The notes under the pieces are model-generated. The model worked only from the letters and a program-made list of their open reading frames with translations, did not search any database and was not told where the DNA came from. Positions 57,668 through 64,000 of a stretch of 64,000 bases of DNA are shown piece after piece. This DNA comes from Methylococcus capsulatus. Its GTDB lineage: Bacteria; Pseudomonadota; Gammaproteobacteria; Methylococcales; Methylococcaceae. Position 1 is the first letter of the stretch. Each line of letters starts with the position of its first letter. The translations under genes were made by a program, and so were the position numbers. The stretch lies in assembly GCF_036864975.1 (NCBI RefSeq), contig NZ_CP104311.1, forward strand, positions 908,001 to 972,000, read 5' to 3'.

Positions 57668-60163
57668 GTGGCAACGGCAGGCCCTAATTACGCGTCCACC
57701 GCGGTCAGCGATAGCGCGCTGGCGGGTAATGTCTGGAGCAATCCGGGCAACGCCGGCGCGGGCGACGACTCGTACTCAACAGCCTATTCGAACGGGACCC
57801 AGTATCTAAAAGCCACGGGGTTCGGATTTTCGATCCCCACCGGGGCAGTCATCGAAGGCATCGTTGTTGAGTGGGAGAGGAAAGCCTCCGGGTCAACCGT
57901 CAAAGACAAAGCGGTCCGCATCGTCAAAGCGGGCACCGTCGGCGCGACGGACAAATCCGTTACGACGGATTGGCCGACGACGGACGCGTTCGCCAGTTAC
58001 GGCGGTTCGTCCGATCTGTGGGGCGAGACCTGGACGGCAGCCGACATCAATGCAGCCAGTTTCGGCGCTGCCATCGCGACGAATAGCACATTTGTCCGGA
58101 CCGCGTCGGTTGATGCTGTACGGATCACGGTCTACTACACACCACAGATCAATTTAGCGTCCGATGCCGCCGCGGTCGCGACGGCCGCTGCCGATCTGAC
58201 CACTACGATTGCTCTCAGTGGCGATTTGGCGGCCAGCGCCACACTGGCGGGCGACCTGACCACGGGCATCGCATTGCAGGGCGCCGCCACCGCCGCGGCC
58301 GCAGCCGCAGCCTATTTCTCCGTCGTGCTGGACGGGGCGATCCAGGCCCAGGCCAGTGCATCGGCGGATTTAAGCACGGGGATTGCCCTCTCTGGCAATG
58401 CGGCCGGGATCGCCACATTGTCCGGCAACCTGACCACGCAGATCCCGCTGGCGGGAGATTCCGCCAGCGTGGCAACGGCTGCTGCTGGCCTGTCCACGCA
58501 GATCGCGCCGGCCGGTGCGATGTCCTCGGTGGCCTCGGCCTCGGCGAGCCTCACGACGTCGATCCGGCTGGCTGGCAGCCTGGCCGCCAGCGCCGCCGCA
58601 TCGGCCGACCTCAGTGTCGGCCGAGTCTTCATCCCGCCCGCGTCCCAGCGCATCTACCTCGCCGAGATCACCTGCTACGACCCAACATTGCCGGGTATCC
58701 GCACCTTGCGCTACAGCTCGGGGGCGGATGGCTACGACAACGGCGGAATCTTGTACGAGCCCCTGATCCAGCAACCGGCCACGCTGCGCCGGGAGATCCC
58801 CACCGACGTGGTGGGCGGCCATGTGTCGGCCAGCTACGGGGCGTTGACCCTGGTCAATGCCAGCGGGCAGCTCAAGGCCTTGCGCGATTACTACTTCGGC
58901 GGTTACGAATTGACGCTAAAGGTCGGAGAAGCCGGGGCGCCCTACGCCAGCTTCACGACCCGGCTCAAGGCCACCGTCGAAACCGCCAGCTTCGAACCCA
59001 ACCGGGTGGCGATCCGCCTGCGCGGCCGTGAGGAAACCCTGAAGACGCCGCTGCAGACCCTCTCCTACGGCGGCACCAACGTCCTGCCCGACGGACTGGA
59101 CGGCACCCCGGACGATCAAAAGGGCAAGCAGCGTCCGCTCGGCTTCGGCCGGCTGGCGGCGATCACGCCGCCGTGCGTGAACACGTCGCTGCAGATCTAC
59201 GAAATCAGCACCTCTGCCTTCGACGACATCGTCAACGTCTTCGACGGTGGGACTTTCCTCACCCGCGGCACGGAATACACCAGCCTGTCGGCCTTCAAAT
59301 CATCCACGGTCGGTGCCGGGGGCTACAACATCTATAAGGCGGGACCGACTTACATCAAGCTGGAGCGCGAGCCGTTCCGGACCCTGGCGGTCTGCGCGGC
59401 GGAGAAGTGGGATTACACCCAGATCTCCGCGGCCGGGATCCTCAAGCGGATACTGCAGTCACTGGGCTACACCGCCGCCGACTGGGTCGAGCAGGATTTC
59501 CTCGACCTCGATGCGGCGAATGCCGGCTCACTCGGCATCCTGGTGGGGGACGGCGAAACCATCGCCGGCGTGCTGGACCGGATCTGCATTTCGGTCGGCG
59601 CCTGGTGGGGATTCGACAACCTGAACCGGTTCCGGGTCCGCCGCTTCGACGGCCCGGCAGGGAATCCGGTGGCGACCATCACCGACGAGCACATCCAGGA
59701 ATTCGGACCGGTCGGGCCGGTCCAGCGGCCGCTGTGGGAGGTCACGGTGCAGGGCGACTGGAACTACGCGGTGCAGCCCAACGCCAATCTGACCGGACAG
59801 GCCCAGGAGCAACCCGCCCGGGCGCAGTGGTGGGACAAGGCCAGCCGGGACCAGGTGATCTCGGTACCGTCCGTCAAAGCGAACCGTCCCTTGGCCGAGA
59901 AGACCACCCTCACCAGCTACCAGAACGGCATCAGCCAGTGTCTGGCCGAAGGTACGCGCCGGCGAGCCCGGTTCGACGACTGCCATGATCCGATTGCGGT
60001 GACGCTGGGAGCGCCTGACGCGTGGATGGACCTGATCGACCTCGGCTCGGAGGTCGTCCTGGTATCCGATCAATGCGGCTATCCGGCGGGGCGCGCCAAG
60101 GTAGTGGTGATGACCCAGCCGGATTTCCAACGCAACCGCCTCGACCTGATCCTGTGGGGATGA
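57668..60163 (+). CDS. Large tail-tip (hub-like) protein with repeat region
   Basis: 831 residues from the GTG at 57668. Residues 1-155 form a beta domain (GFSIPTGAVIEGIVVEWERK). Residues about 175-318 are seven degenerate copies of a 20-residue Ala/Thr/Leu unit (DLSTGIALSGNAAGIATLSG). The remainder (ASQRIYLAEITCYDPTLPGI to the C-terminus) looks like the central tail-tip protein of siphovirus-type Mu-like phages. Only the last part is likely to be in the baseplate core. Confidence 0.7.
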   Translation: MATAGPNYASTAVSDSALAGNVWSNPGNAGAGDDSYSTAYSNGTQYLKATGFGFSIPTGAVIEGIVVEWERKASGSTVKDKAVRIVKAGTVGATDKSVTTDWPTTDAFASYGGSSDLWGETWTAADINAASFGAAIATNSTFVRTASVDAVRITVYYTPQINLASDAAAVATAAADLTTTIALSGDLAASATLAGDLTTGIALQGAATAAAAAAAYFSVVLDGAIQAQASASADLSTGIALSGNAAGIATLSGNLTTQIPLAGDSASVATAAAGLSTQIAPAGAMSSVASASASLTTSIRLAGSLAASAAASADLSVGRVFIPPASQRIYLAEITCYDPTLPGIRTLRYSSGADGYDNGGILYEPLIQQPATLRREIPTDVVGGHVSASYGALTLVNASGQLKALRDYYFGGYELTLKVGEAGAPYASFTTRLKATVETASFEPNRVAIRLRGREETLKTPLQTLSYGGTNVLPDGLDGTPDDQKGKQRPLGFGRLAAITPPCVNTSLQIYEISTSAFDDIVNVFDGGTFLTRGTEYTSLSAFKSSTVGAGGYNIYKAGPTYIKLEREPFRTLAVCAAEKWDYTQISAAGILKRILQSLGYTAADWVEQDFLDLDAANAGSLGILVGDGETIAGVLDRICISVGAWWGFDNLNRFRVRRFDGPAGNPVATITDEHIQEFGPVGPVQRPLWEVTVQGDWNYAVQPNANLTGQAQEQPARAQWWDKASRDQVISVPSVKANRPLAEKTTLTSYQNGISQCLAEGTRRRARFDDCHDPIAVTLGAPDAWMDLIDLGSEVVLVSDQCGYPAGRAKVVVMTQPDFQRNRLDLILWG
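58189..58620 (+). repeat. Coding repeats of about 60 bp in the tail-tip gene
   Basis: Seven degenerate units of about 20 codons with the pattern L-T/S-T-x-I-x-L-x-G then Ala-rich. They join the N-terminal domain to the hub part. Confidence 0.75.
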
Positions 60164-60164
60164 C

Positions 60165-60917
60165 ATGCAGCCTATCGTGATCGGCTACGCCAACCTGATC
60201 GACATCGCTACCCTGGGCGGGACCGGCTGGAATGCGAGCTATCCGCTGACGAACCTCCAGAACCGTTACGCCGGCAGCAAGGCGCGCGCGACCGGTCTGA
60301 CCGGGCAGATTTACATCGATCTCGGTGTGCCGGATGCCGCCATCCGGGCATTCGGCATCAAGGACCACAATGCGTCCACGGTGCGGCTGGAGGGCTCGGC
60401 GGTCAGCAACTTTTCGAGCATCGCCTACGACACGACCACGCTGCCGACCTATGCCGATACCAGCTATCTGCGAGCGCTGCCCGCGGCCGTGGTCGCCCGC
60501 TATTGGCGGCTGACGCTGACGGGGGCTTCGAATCCGGAGATGGGCCGCATATTCATCGGCGCCGGCTGGCAACCGAGCCCGGAGAACAACATCGAATGGG
60601 GCGCCTCACTCCGGATCGAGAGCAAAACGGAGGTGGCCGAGTCCCTGAGCGGCTACGAGGATTTCAACGTCAAGCCGCTGCGGCGGGTGTTCCGGGCCCG
60701 CTTCGACTTTCTGCCCGATGCCGATGCCTGGGGTGTGCTGCTGCCGATGATGCGGTCGCAGGGCGACCACCGTGAGTATCTCCTGATCGCCGATCCGGAC
60801 GACACGACCTATCAGGCCCAGCGCAACATGTTCTGCAGGATGCGCGAACTCAGTGAGATCGAAGATCCGTACCTCAACGCCCATACCGTCGGCCTGGAAT
60901 TTTCGGAGCTGCTGTAG
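60165..60917 (+). CDS. Tail-tip associated protein
   Basis: 250 residues (MQPIVIGYANLIDIATLGGT, GWNASYPLTNLQNRYAGSKA). A discoidin-like beta pattern (IYIDLGVPDAAIRAFGIKDH) suggests carbohydrate or protein binding. It starts one base after the tail-tip gene stop. Found in the tail-tip cluster of related phages; exact role unknown. Confidence 0.6.
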   Translation: MQPIVIGYANLIDIATLGGTGWNASYPLTNLQNRYAGSKARATGLTGQIYIDLGVPDAAIRAFGIKDHNASTVRLEGSAVSNFSSIAYDTTTLPTYADTSYLRALPAAVVARYWRLTLTGASNPEMGRIFIGAGWQPSPENNIEWGASLRIESKTEVAESLSGYEDFNVKPLRRVFRARFDFLPDADAWGVLLPMMRSQGDHREYLLIADPDDTTYQAQRNMFCRMRELSEIEDPYLNAHTVGLEFSELL

Positions 60918-61817
60918 ATGGCGCTCGCACTCTACCGGGAAAATGCAACCGGGTTCCTGGTGCGACGCGATACGCCCGGCGCGGGCTATACCGCCATCGC
61001 CGCCATGCCGACCGGCAGCATCGCGGCTCGCGCGAGCTGGTACCGCGATCTGGACACCTATGGCCAGTCCAGCGCCTGGCACCCGTCTCAAAGCGCACCG
61101 GGGCCGGAAAGCGCCGCGCCGACCGTCCCCTACGACAATGTCACCGGGACCAAACCACCGGCGGATGCAACCCGCAACAAGATATTCATCCAGTCGGGGA
61201 CGCCGGCTTCGCCCACGGCGGGGGATCTCTGGTTCGACACCGCGAATAAGACCTGGGCGACCTGGACCGGCACGCTGTGGCAGGTGGTGTCGGACGTGAC
61301 GGCTTACAAGACGGCCGCTGCCATCGTCGGCCAGGGTGCCTATGCGACGCTGGATCTTCTGACCTCGGGCAACGTCGACAGTTTTATGTCGGACTCGACC
61401 CTGGGCACGCTGAAGCTGGCGCTAAATGCGCTATCGGTGCTGCAGGGGGCGTCGGGCCTGGTATCCACGGCGTACAACACCTGGGTGCAGACCAGCAGCT
61501 GGAACATCCCTGCCGTGGCCAATGCCTCGCTGCGCGGGAAGTTCTTGCTGCTGGCGTGGCAACAGTGGATGGATCTGGGCACCGACTATACCGGCGCCAG
61601 TGCCATCAAACGGGACGGCTCGACCATCGTGGATGTGTCCGACCGGATCATCACCAACGTCAGTTCAATCGGCAAGTCCCAGACCATCGCCTGGATCGAC
61701 TCGTCGCCCCCAGCCACCGCCGCCTTCAATTACACGGTGCATGTCTTCCAGAACTACAACGGCAGCCCACCGAACATCAATTCTAGCTTGGCGATCGTGG
61801 AGCTGAAGCGGTCATGA
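60918..61817 (+). CDS. Tail fibre-like protein
   Basis: 299 residues. ATRNKIFIQSGTPASPTAGD followed by LWFDTANKTWATWTGTLWQ is a common phage fibre segment. The C-terminal 110 residues (AIKRDGSTIVDVSDRIITNV) are beta-rich. Receptor binding is possible. It overlaps the next gene by ATGA. Confidence 0.65.
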   Translation: MALALYRENATGFLVRRDTPGAGYTAIAAMPTGSIAARASWYRDLDTYGQSSAWHPSQSAPGPESAAPTVPYDNVTGTKPPADATRNKIFIQSGTPASPTAGDLWFDTANKTWATWTGTLWQVVSDVTAYKTAAAIVGQGAYATLDLLTSGNVDSFMSDSTLGTLKLALNALSVLQGASGLVSTAYNTWVQTSSWNIPAVANASLRGKFLLLAWQQWMDLGTDYTGASAIKRDGSTIVDVSDRIITNVSSIGKSQTIAWIDSSPPATAAFNYTVHVFQNYNGSPPNINSSLAIVELKRS

Positions 61818-62221
61818 GCGCGATCTATTGGACTGTGTACCAGCCTTCGACCGGCCGGATCCTGGAGCTGCCGAAATCGATCCCGGATGCCTATGCCCAG
61901 CTCTACCTCGGACCGGACCGGCACGTTATCGAGGGTGCCTGGTATCCGGACCGCCATTACATCGGGCCGGTGGGCGGATTGGAGCGGCCGCCGCAGGCAA
62001 CGCTGCTCGATGTGGCGACCATCCTGGCCAATGGCGAGGACGTCGCCACGCTAAGCCAACTGCCCGATCCATGCACGATCGAGCTGTACGGGCCGGTGCG
62101 GGATACGTTTGCCGTCGAGGGCGGCACGCTAGAGTTCGTCGCCGACGTGCCGGGGCGGTATGAGTTGGTCGTCCTGGCGTTTCCCTGCCTGGACCACGCG
62201 GTGGCGATCCATGCGCTATAG
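61814..62221 (+). CDS. Hypothetical tail-tip protein
   Basis: 135 residues, beta-rich (SAIYWTVYQPSTGRILELPK, GRYELVVLAFPCLDHAVAIH). It overlaps both neighbours (ATGA at 61814 and 11 bases at 62211). Likely fibre accessory; no family recognised. Confidence 0.6.
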   Translation: MSAIYWTVYQPSTGRILELPKSIPDAYAQLYLGPDRHVIEGAWYPDRHYIGPVGGLERPPQATLLDVATILANGEDVATLSQLPDPCTIELYGPVRDTFAVEGGTLEFVADVPGRYELVVLAFPCLDHAVAIHAL

Positions 62222-62582
62222 GGCCACCCTCCCGATGCCGGAGCTGCGGCGGCTAAAGCAGGATCAGGTCAACGCGAGACGCGCTGAGCTGCTGGCCGAA
62301 GGTTATGAATTTGAGGGCGCGACCTTCGCCACCGATCCGCAGTCGATCGCCAACATGACCGCAGTGCTGGCCGCCATCGGCGCCGGCGTGCCGCTGCCGG
62401 AAGGATTCGCCTGGCGTGACTACGCCAACGTCAATGTGCCGATGGATGTGGAGACATTCAAACGGTTCGCCGGCGGATTGATCGGCCAGGTGAACCGGAT
62501 CTATACCCAGTCCTGGAGCAAGAAGGATGAGATTGAAACCAGCGGAACACCGGCGTCGATCGATGTGGATTTGAAGATATGA
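62211..62582 (+). CDS. DUF4376 phage tail protein
   Basis: 123 residues from the ATG at 62211. The core FATDPQSIANMTAVLAAIGA, then NVPMDVETFKRFAGGLIGQV, is the DUF4376 signature found at the end of phage tail operons. The N-terminal helix is rich in Arg and Leu. It overlaps the upstream gene by 11 bases. Confidence 0.82.
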   Translation: MRYRATLPMPELRRLKQDQVNARRAELLAEGYEFEGATFATDPQSIANMTAVLAAIGAGVPLPEGFAWRDYANVNVPMDVETFKRFAGGLIGQVNRIYTQSWSKKDEIETSGTPASIDVDLKI

Positions 62583-62732
62583 AAGACAGCGGCCGGCCGA
62601 GTGTTGGAGCACCCGGCCAGCCAGCTGACCCGCAGCGTATACCTGCAAGCCAACCCAAGGCTGCCACCGAATGGCCACTCGGTGTGGCAAGCCTAGTGGA
62701 TTTCTAACGTTTCTGAAATAGTATTGCGTCCT
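62583..62732. other. Structured gap before the methyltransferase gene
   Basis: 150 bp. Hairpins can form at 62591-62618 (GGCCGG/CCGGCC with an inner GTG/CAC) and 62659-62693 (GGC...CCGA against TCGG...GCC with small bulges). TAGTAT (62719-62724) could be a -10. AACGTTTC (62706-62713) resembles half of the late palindrome. No T-run, so no clear terminator. Confidence 0.5.
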
Positions 62733-63494
62733 ATGCAATATGCGAAACCTATCTTCCCCTGGATCGGCGGTAAGCGCCGGCTCGCGCGGCATATCCTTCC
62801 TTTGTTCCCTGCGCACGACTGCTACGTCGAACCGTTCTGTGGCGCGGCGGCGCTGTTCTTCCTAAAAGAACCGGCCAAGTGCGAGGTCATCAACGACATC
62901 AACGGCGAACTGGTCAACCTGTACCGGGTGGTGCAGCATCACCTCGAAGAGTTCGTCCGCCAGTTCAAGTGGGCGCTGACTTCCCGGCAGATCTATGAAT
63001 GGATGAACGCCACGCCCGAGGAAACACTAACCGACATCCAGCGGGCGGCCCGGTTCTTCTATCTGCAGAAGCTGGCGTTCGGCGGCAAGGTGGAGTCCAG
63101 GACCTTCGGCACGTCGACCACATCCGGTCCCCGGCTTAACTTCATGCGCCTCGAGGAGGAGCTGTTGGCGGCACACTTGCGGCTGTCACGAACCACCATC
63201 GAACATCTGCCGTGGGAGGAATGCATCTGCCGCTACGACCGGCCGCACACACTGTTCTATCTCGACCCGCCCTATTGGGGCACGGAAGGTTACGGGGTGG
63301 AGAATTACGTCCGTATGGCGGAGCTGGCTCGGACGATCGAGGGACGGATGGTTATCTCGGTGAACGATATCCCAGAGATGCGGGCGGCATTCGAAGGGCT
63401 GCCGACGAAACACGCCGAGCTCTGTTACTCAGTCGGTGGCGGTAAGCGATCCCGCGGATCGAGCGGTGAACTGATCATTCGGAGCTGGACGTGA
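62733..63494 (+). CDS. D12-class DNA adenine methyltransferase (Dam-like)
   Basis: 253 residues from the ATG at 62733. FPWIGGKRRLARHI and YVEPFCGAAALFFLKEP form the AdoMet site, and FYLDPPYWG is the DPPY catalytic motif. It is the last phage gene, at the place of mom in Mu, and probably protects phage DNA from host restriction, including the BREX or other systems nearby. There is no ribosome site, so expression may be weak or controlled. Confidence 0.9.
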   Translation: MQYAKPIFPWIGGKRRLARHILPLFPAHDCYVEPFCGAAALFFLKEPAKCEVINDINGELVNLYRVVQHHLEEFVRQFKWALTSRQIYEWMNATPEETLTDIQRAARFFYLQKLAFGGKVESRTFGTSTTSGPRLNFMRLEEELLAAHLRLSRTTIEHLPWEECICRYDRPHTLFYLDPPYWGTEGYGVENYVRMAELARTIEGRMVISVNDIPEMRAAFEGLPTKHAELCYSVGGGKRSRGSSGELIIRSWT

Positions 63495-63603
63495 TCTACG
63501 CGGCACATGCGTTGCTCATGAGGTTATTATGTTTCCCCACGCGCAAAATCGTCATGGACGATTTATCTCACAATTTCGTGTTCGTTTATCGCGCGCGGCT
63601 TCA
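63495..63603. other. Right end of the prophage, non-coding
   Basis: 109 bp without a gene. It carries the right-end transposase sites and ends in CTTCA. Confidence 0.75.
63562..63592 (-). promoter_or_regulatory. Right-end transposase binding sites (two tandem copies)
   Basis: On the minus strand GCGATAAA (63592-63585) and GAGATAAA (63569-63562), 23 bases apart, the first 11 bases from the end. This mirrors the left end exactly. Confidence 0.75.
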
Positions 63604-63609
63604 CCGTAC
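63604..63609. repeat. Right target-site duplication CCGTAC
   Basis: Direct repeat of 20219-20224, immediately outside the CTTCA end. Confidence 0.92.
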
Positions 63610-64000
63610 AGGAAAAGTCGCACTTCGCTTTTGACATGATTCACTGGATAACGGGCGTGACGGAAATCCTGTTGGCAGTGTCAAATGCGCCCGCGTGCGA
63701 CCATCACAGCCAAGAGGAACTGCAGAAGCATGCGCGCTGGTTGATCGCGACATTGACCTGGATTCCCGATGACAAGGCATCGGTCACGTTCGTTGAGAAC
63801 TTCCAGATGACGGAGACGTTGTTCGAAGCCGCAATAGACGCGCGTAATCGCGGCTGCGATGAAATTGCGAGAGAAATCGGGGAGAGCCTCCTGTCCTGGA
63901 CGTTCAAGGGCGGGAGATATCAAACAGGATGGGGCATTCTGGAAAGAGGTCTTTGCGGGCTCGCTACATTTGCTCTACTTGGTGGGGACGAACAGGTTTC
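63604..64000 (+). pseudogene. DUF2254-like membrane protein, 3' part (continues beyond window)
   Basis: From the second CCGTAC the plus frame stays open to the window end, about 131 codons: VQEKSHFAFDMIHWITGVTE, then ILLAVSNAPACDHHSQEELQ and so on. It is in frame with codons ...AAV of the 5' part at 20215-20223 when the prophage and one repeat are removed. The segment is helical and looks like the missing end of the soluble domain. Without a start of its own it is probably silent while the prophage is present. Confidence 0.88.

Larger units (their letters stand above)
20225..63603. mobile_element. Transposable (Mu-like) siphovirus-type prophage, 43,379 bp
   Basis: The ends are TGAAG and CTTCA, bounded by the direct repeat CCGTAC. 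Each end has two GNGATAAA octamers, the first starting 11 bp inside the end and the second 23 bp further, in inverted orientation. Inside are a DDE transposase (MuA type), a MuB ATPase, Ner-like and CI-like regulators, GemA, Mor, lysis genes, gp28/gp29-type terminase and portal, gpF, gpG, a gpI-like protease, gpT-type capsid and a long-tail module. There is no contractile sheath gene. The morphology module (tube, frameshifted chaperone, 2207-residue tape measure) suggests a non-contractile tail like phages B3 and D3112. Most genes are intact, but a second gpG is broken. Confidence 0.95.

Noticed and set aside
62706-62713. AACGTTTC before the Dam-like gene as a third late-activator site
   Set aside because: Only a half site, and the only -10 candidate (TAGTAT) is at the wrong distance.
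1-64000. CRISPR arrays, tRNA or rRNA genes
   Set aside because: No regular repeat-spacer pattern and no tRNA cloverleaf or rRNA sequence was noticed in reading the window; no dedicated tRNA scan could be run.

Overview
The window is GC-rich proteobacterial chromosome (gamma- or betaproteobacterial in style, exact lineage not determinable from this sequence). A phage-defence island is interrupted by a transposable (Mu-like) prophage whose two ends can be fixed to the base.

Region 1, positions 1-20224 (host). A divergent HerA-NurA pair (1-2360, minus strand) faces a tightly packed plus-strand operon (2465 onward), which is a BREX type 3 system: a small helix-turn-helix protein, brxF, brxC, pglXI methyltransferase, brxHII helicase, pglZ and a brxA-like gene. 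Two extra two-gene cassettes sit inside the operon. An AAA ATPase with a DUF4276 (TOPRIM-like) protein lies between brxC and pglXI. A second AAA ATPase with a small PD-(D/E)XK-like nuclease lies between pglXI and brxHII. From the first ATPase cassette through the brxA-like gene every junction is a start/stop overlap, so both cassettes are built into the translational plan of the operon. A four-helix membrane protein (DUF2254-like) follows brxA after nine bases.

Region 2, positions 20225-63603 (43,379-bp prophage). The prophage has TGAAG...CTTCA ends and is flanked by the direct repeat CCGTAC. Each end carries two transposase-site-like octamers 23 bp apart, starting 11 bp from the end. Removing the element and one repeat restores the DUF2254-like gene in frame, with its 3' half continuing from 63604 past the window end. 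Inside the phage a ner/repressor switch at about 42 kb is central. The leftward arm carries the early genes (ner, antirepressor, transposase A and B, gemA, mor), then lysis, terminase, portal, gpF and gpG. The rightward arm carries the repressor, a small SLATT-like membrane cassette, a broken second gpG, protease/scaffold, capsid, a siphovirus-type tail and a Dam-like methyltransferase. Turning the left arm around would give the usual Mu order (repressor, ner, A, B, mor, lysis, 27-28-29-F-G, protease, capsid, tail). The present genome is therefore split between G and the protease.

The two late operons are each preceded by the same 18-bp palindrome with the same spacing to a possible -10 element, which suggests joint control by the Mor-family activator. 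The tail-chaperone gene has a canonical -1 slippery site. REP-like palindromes have entered several phage genes in frame.
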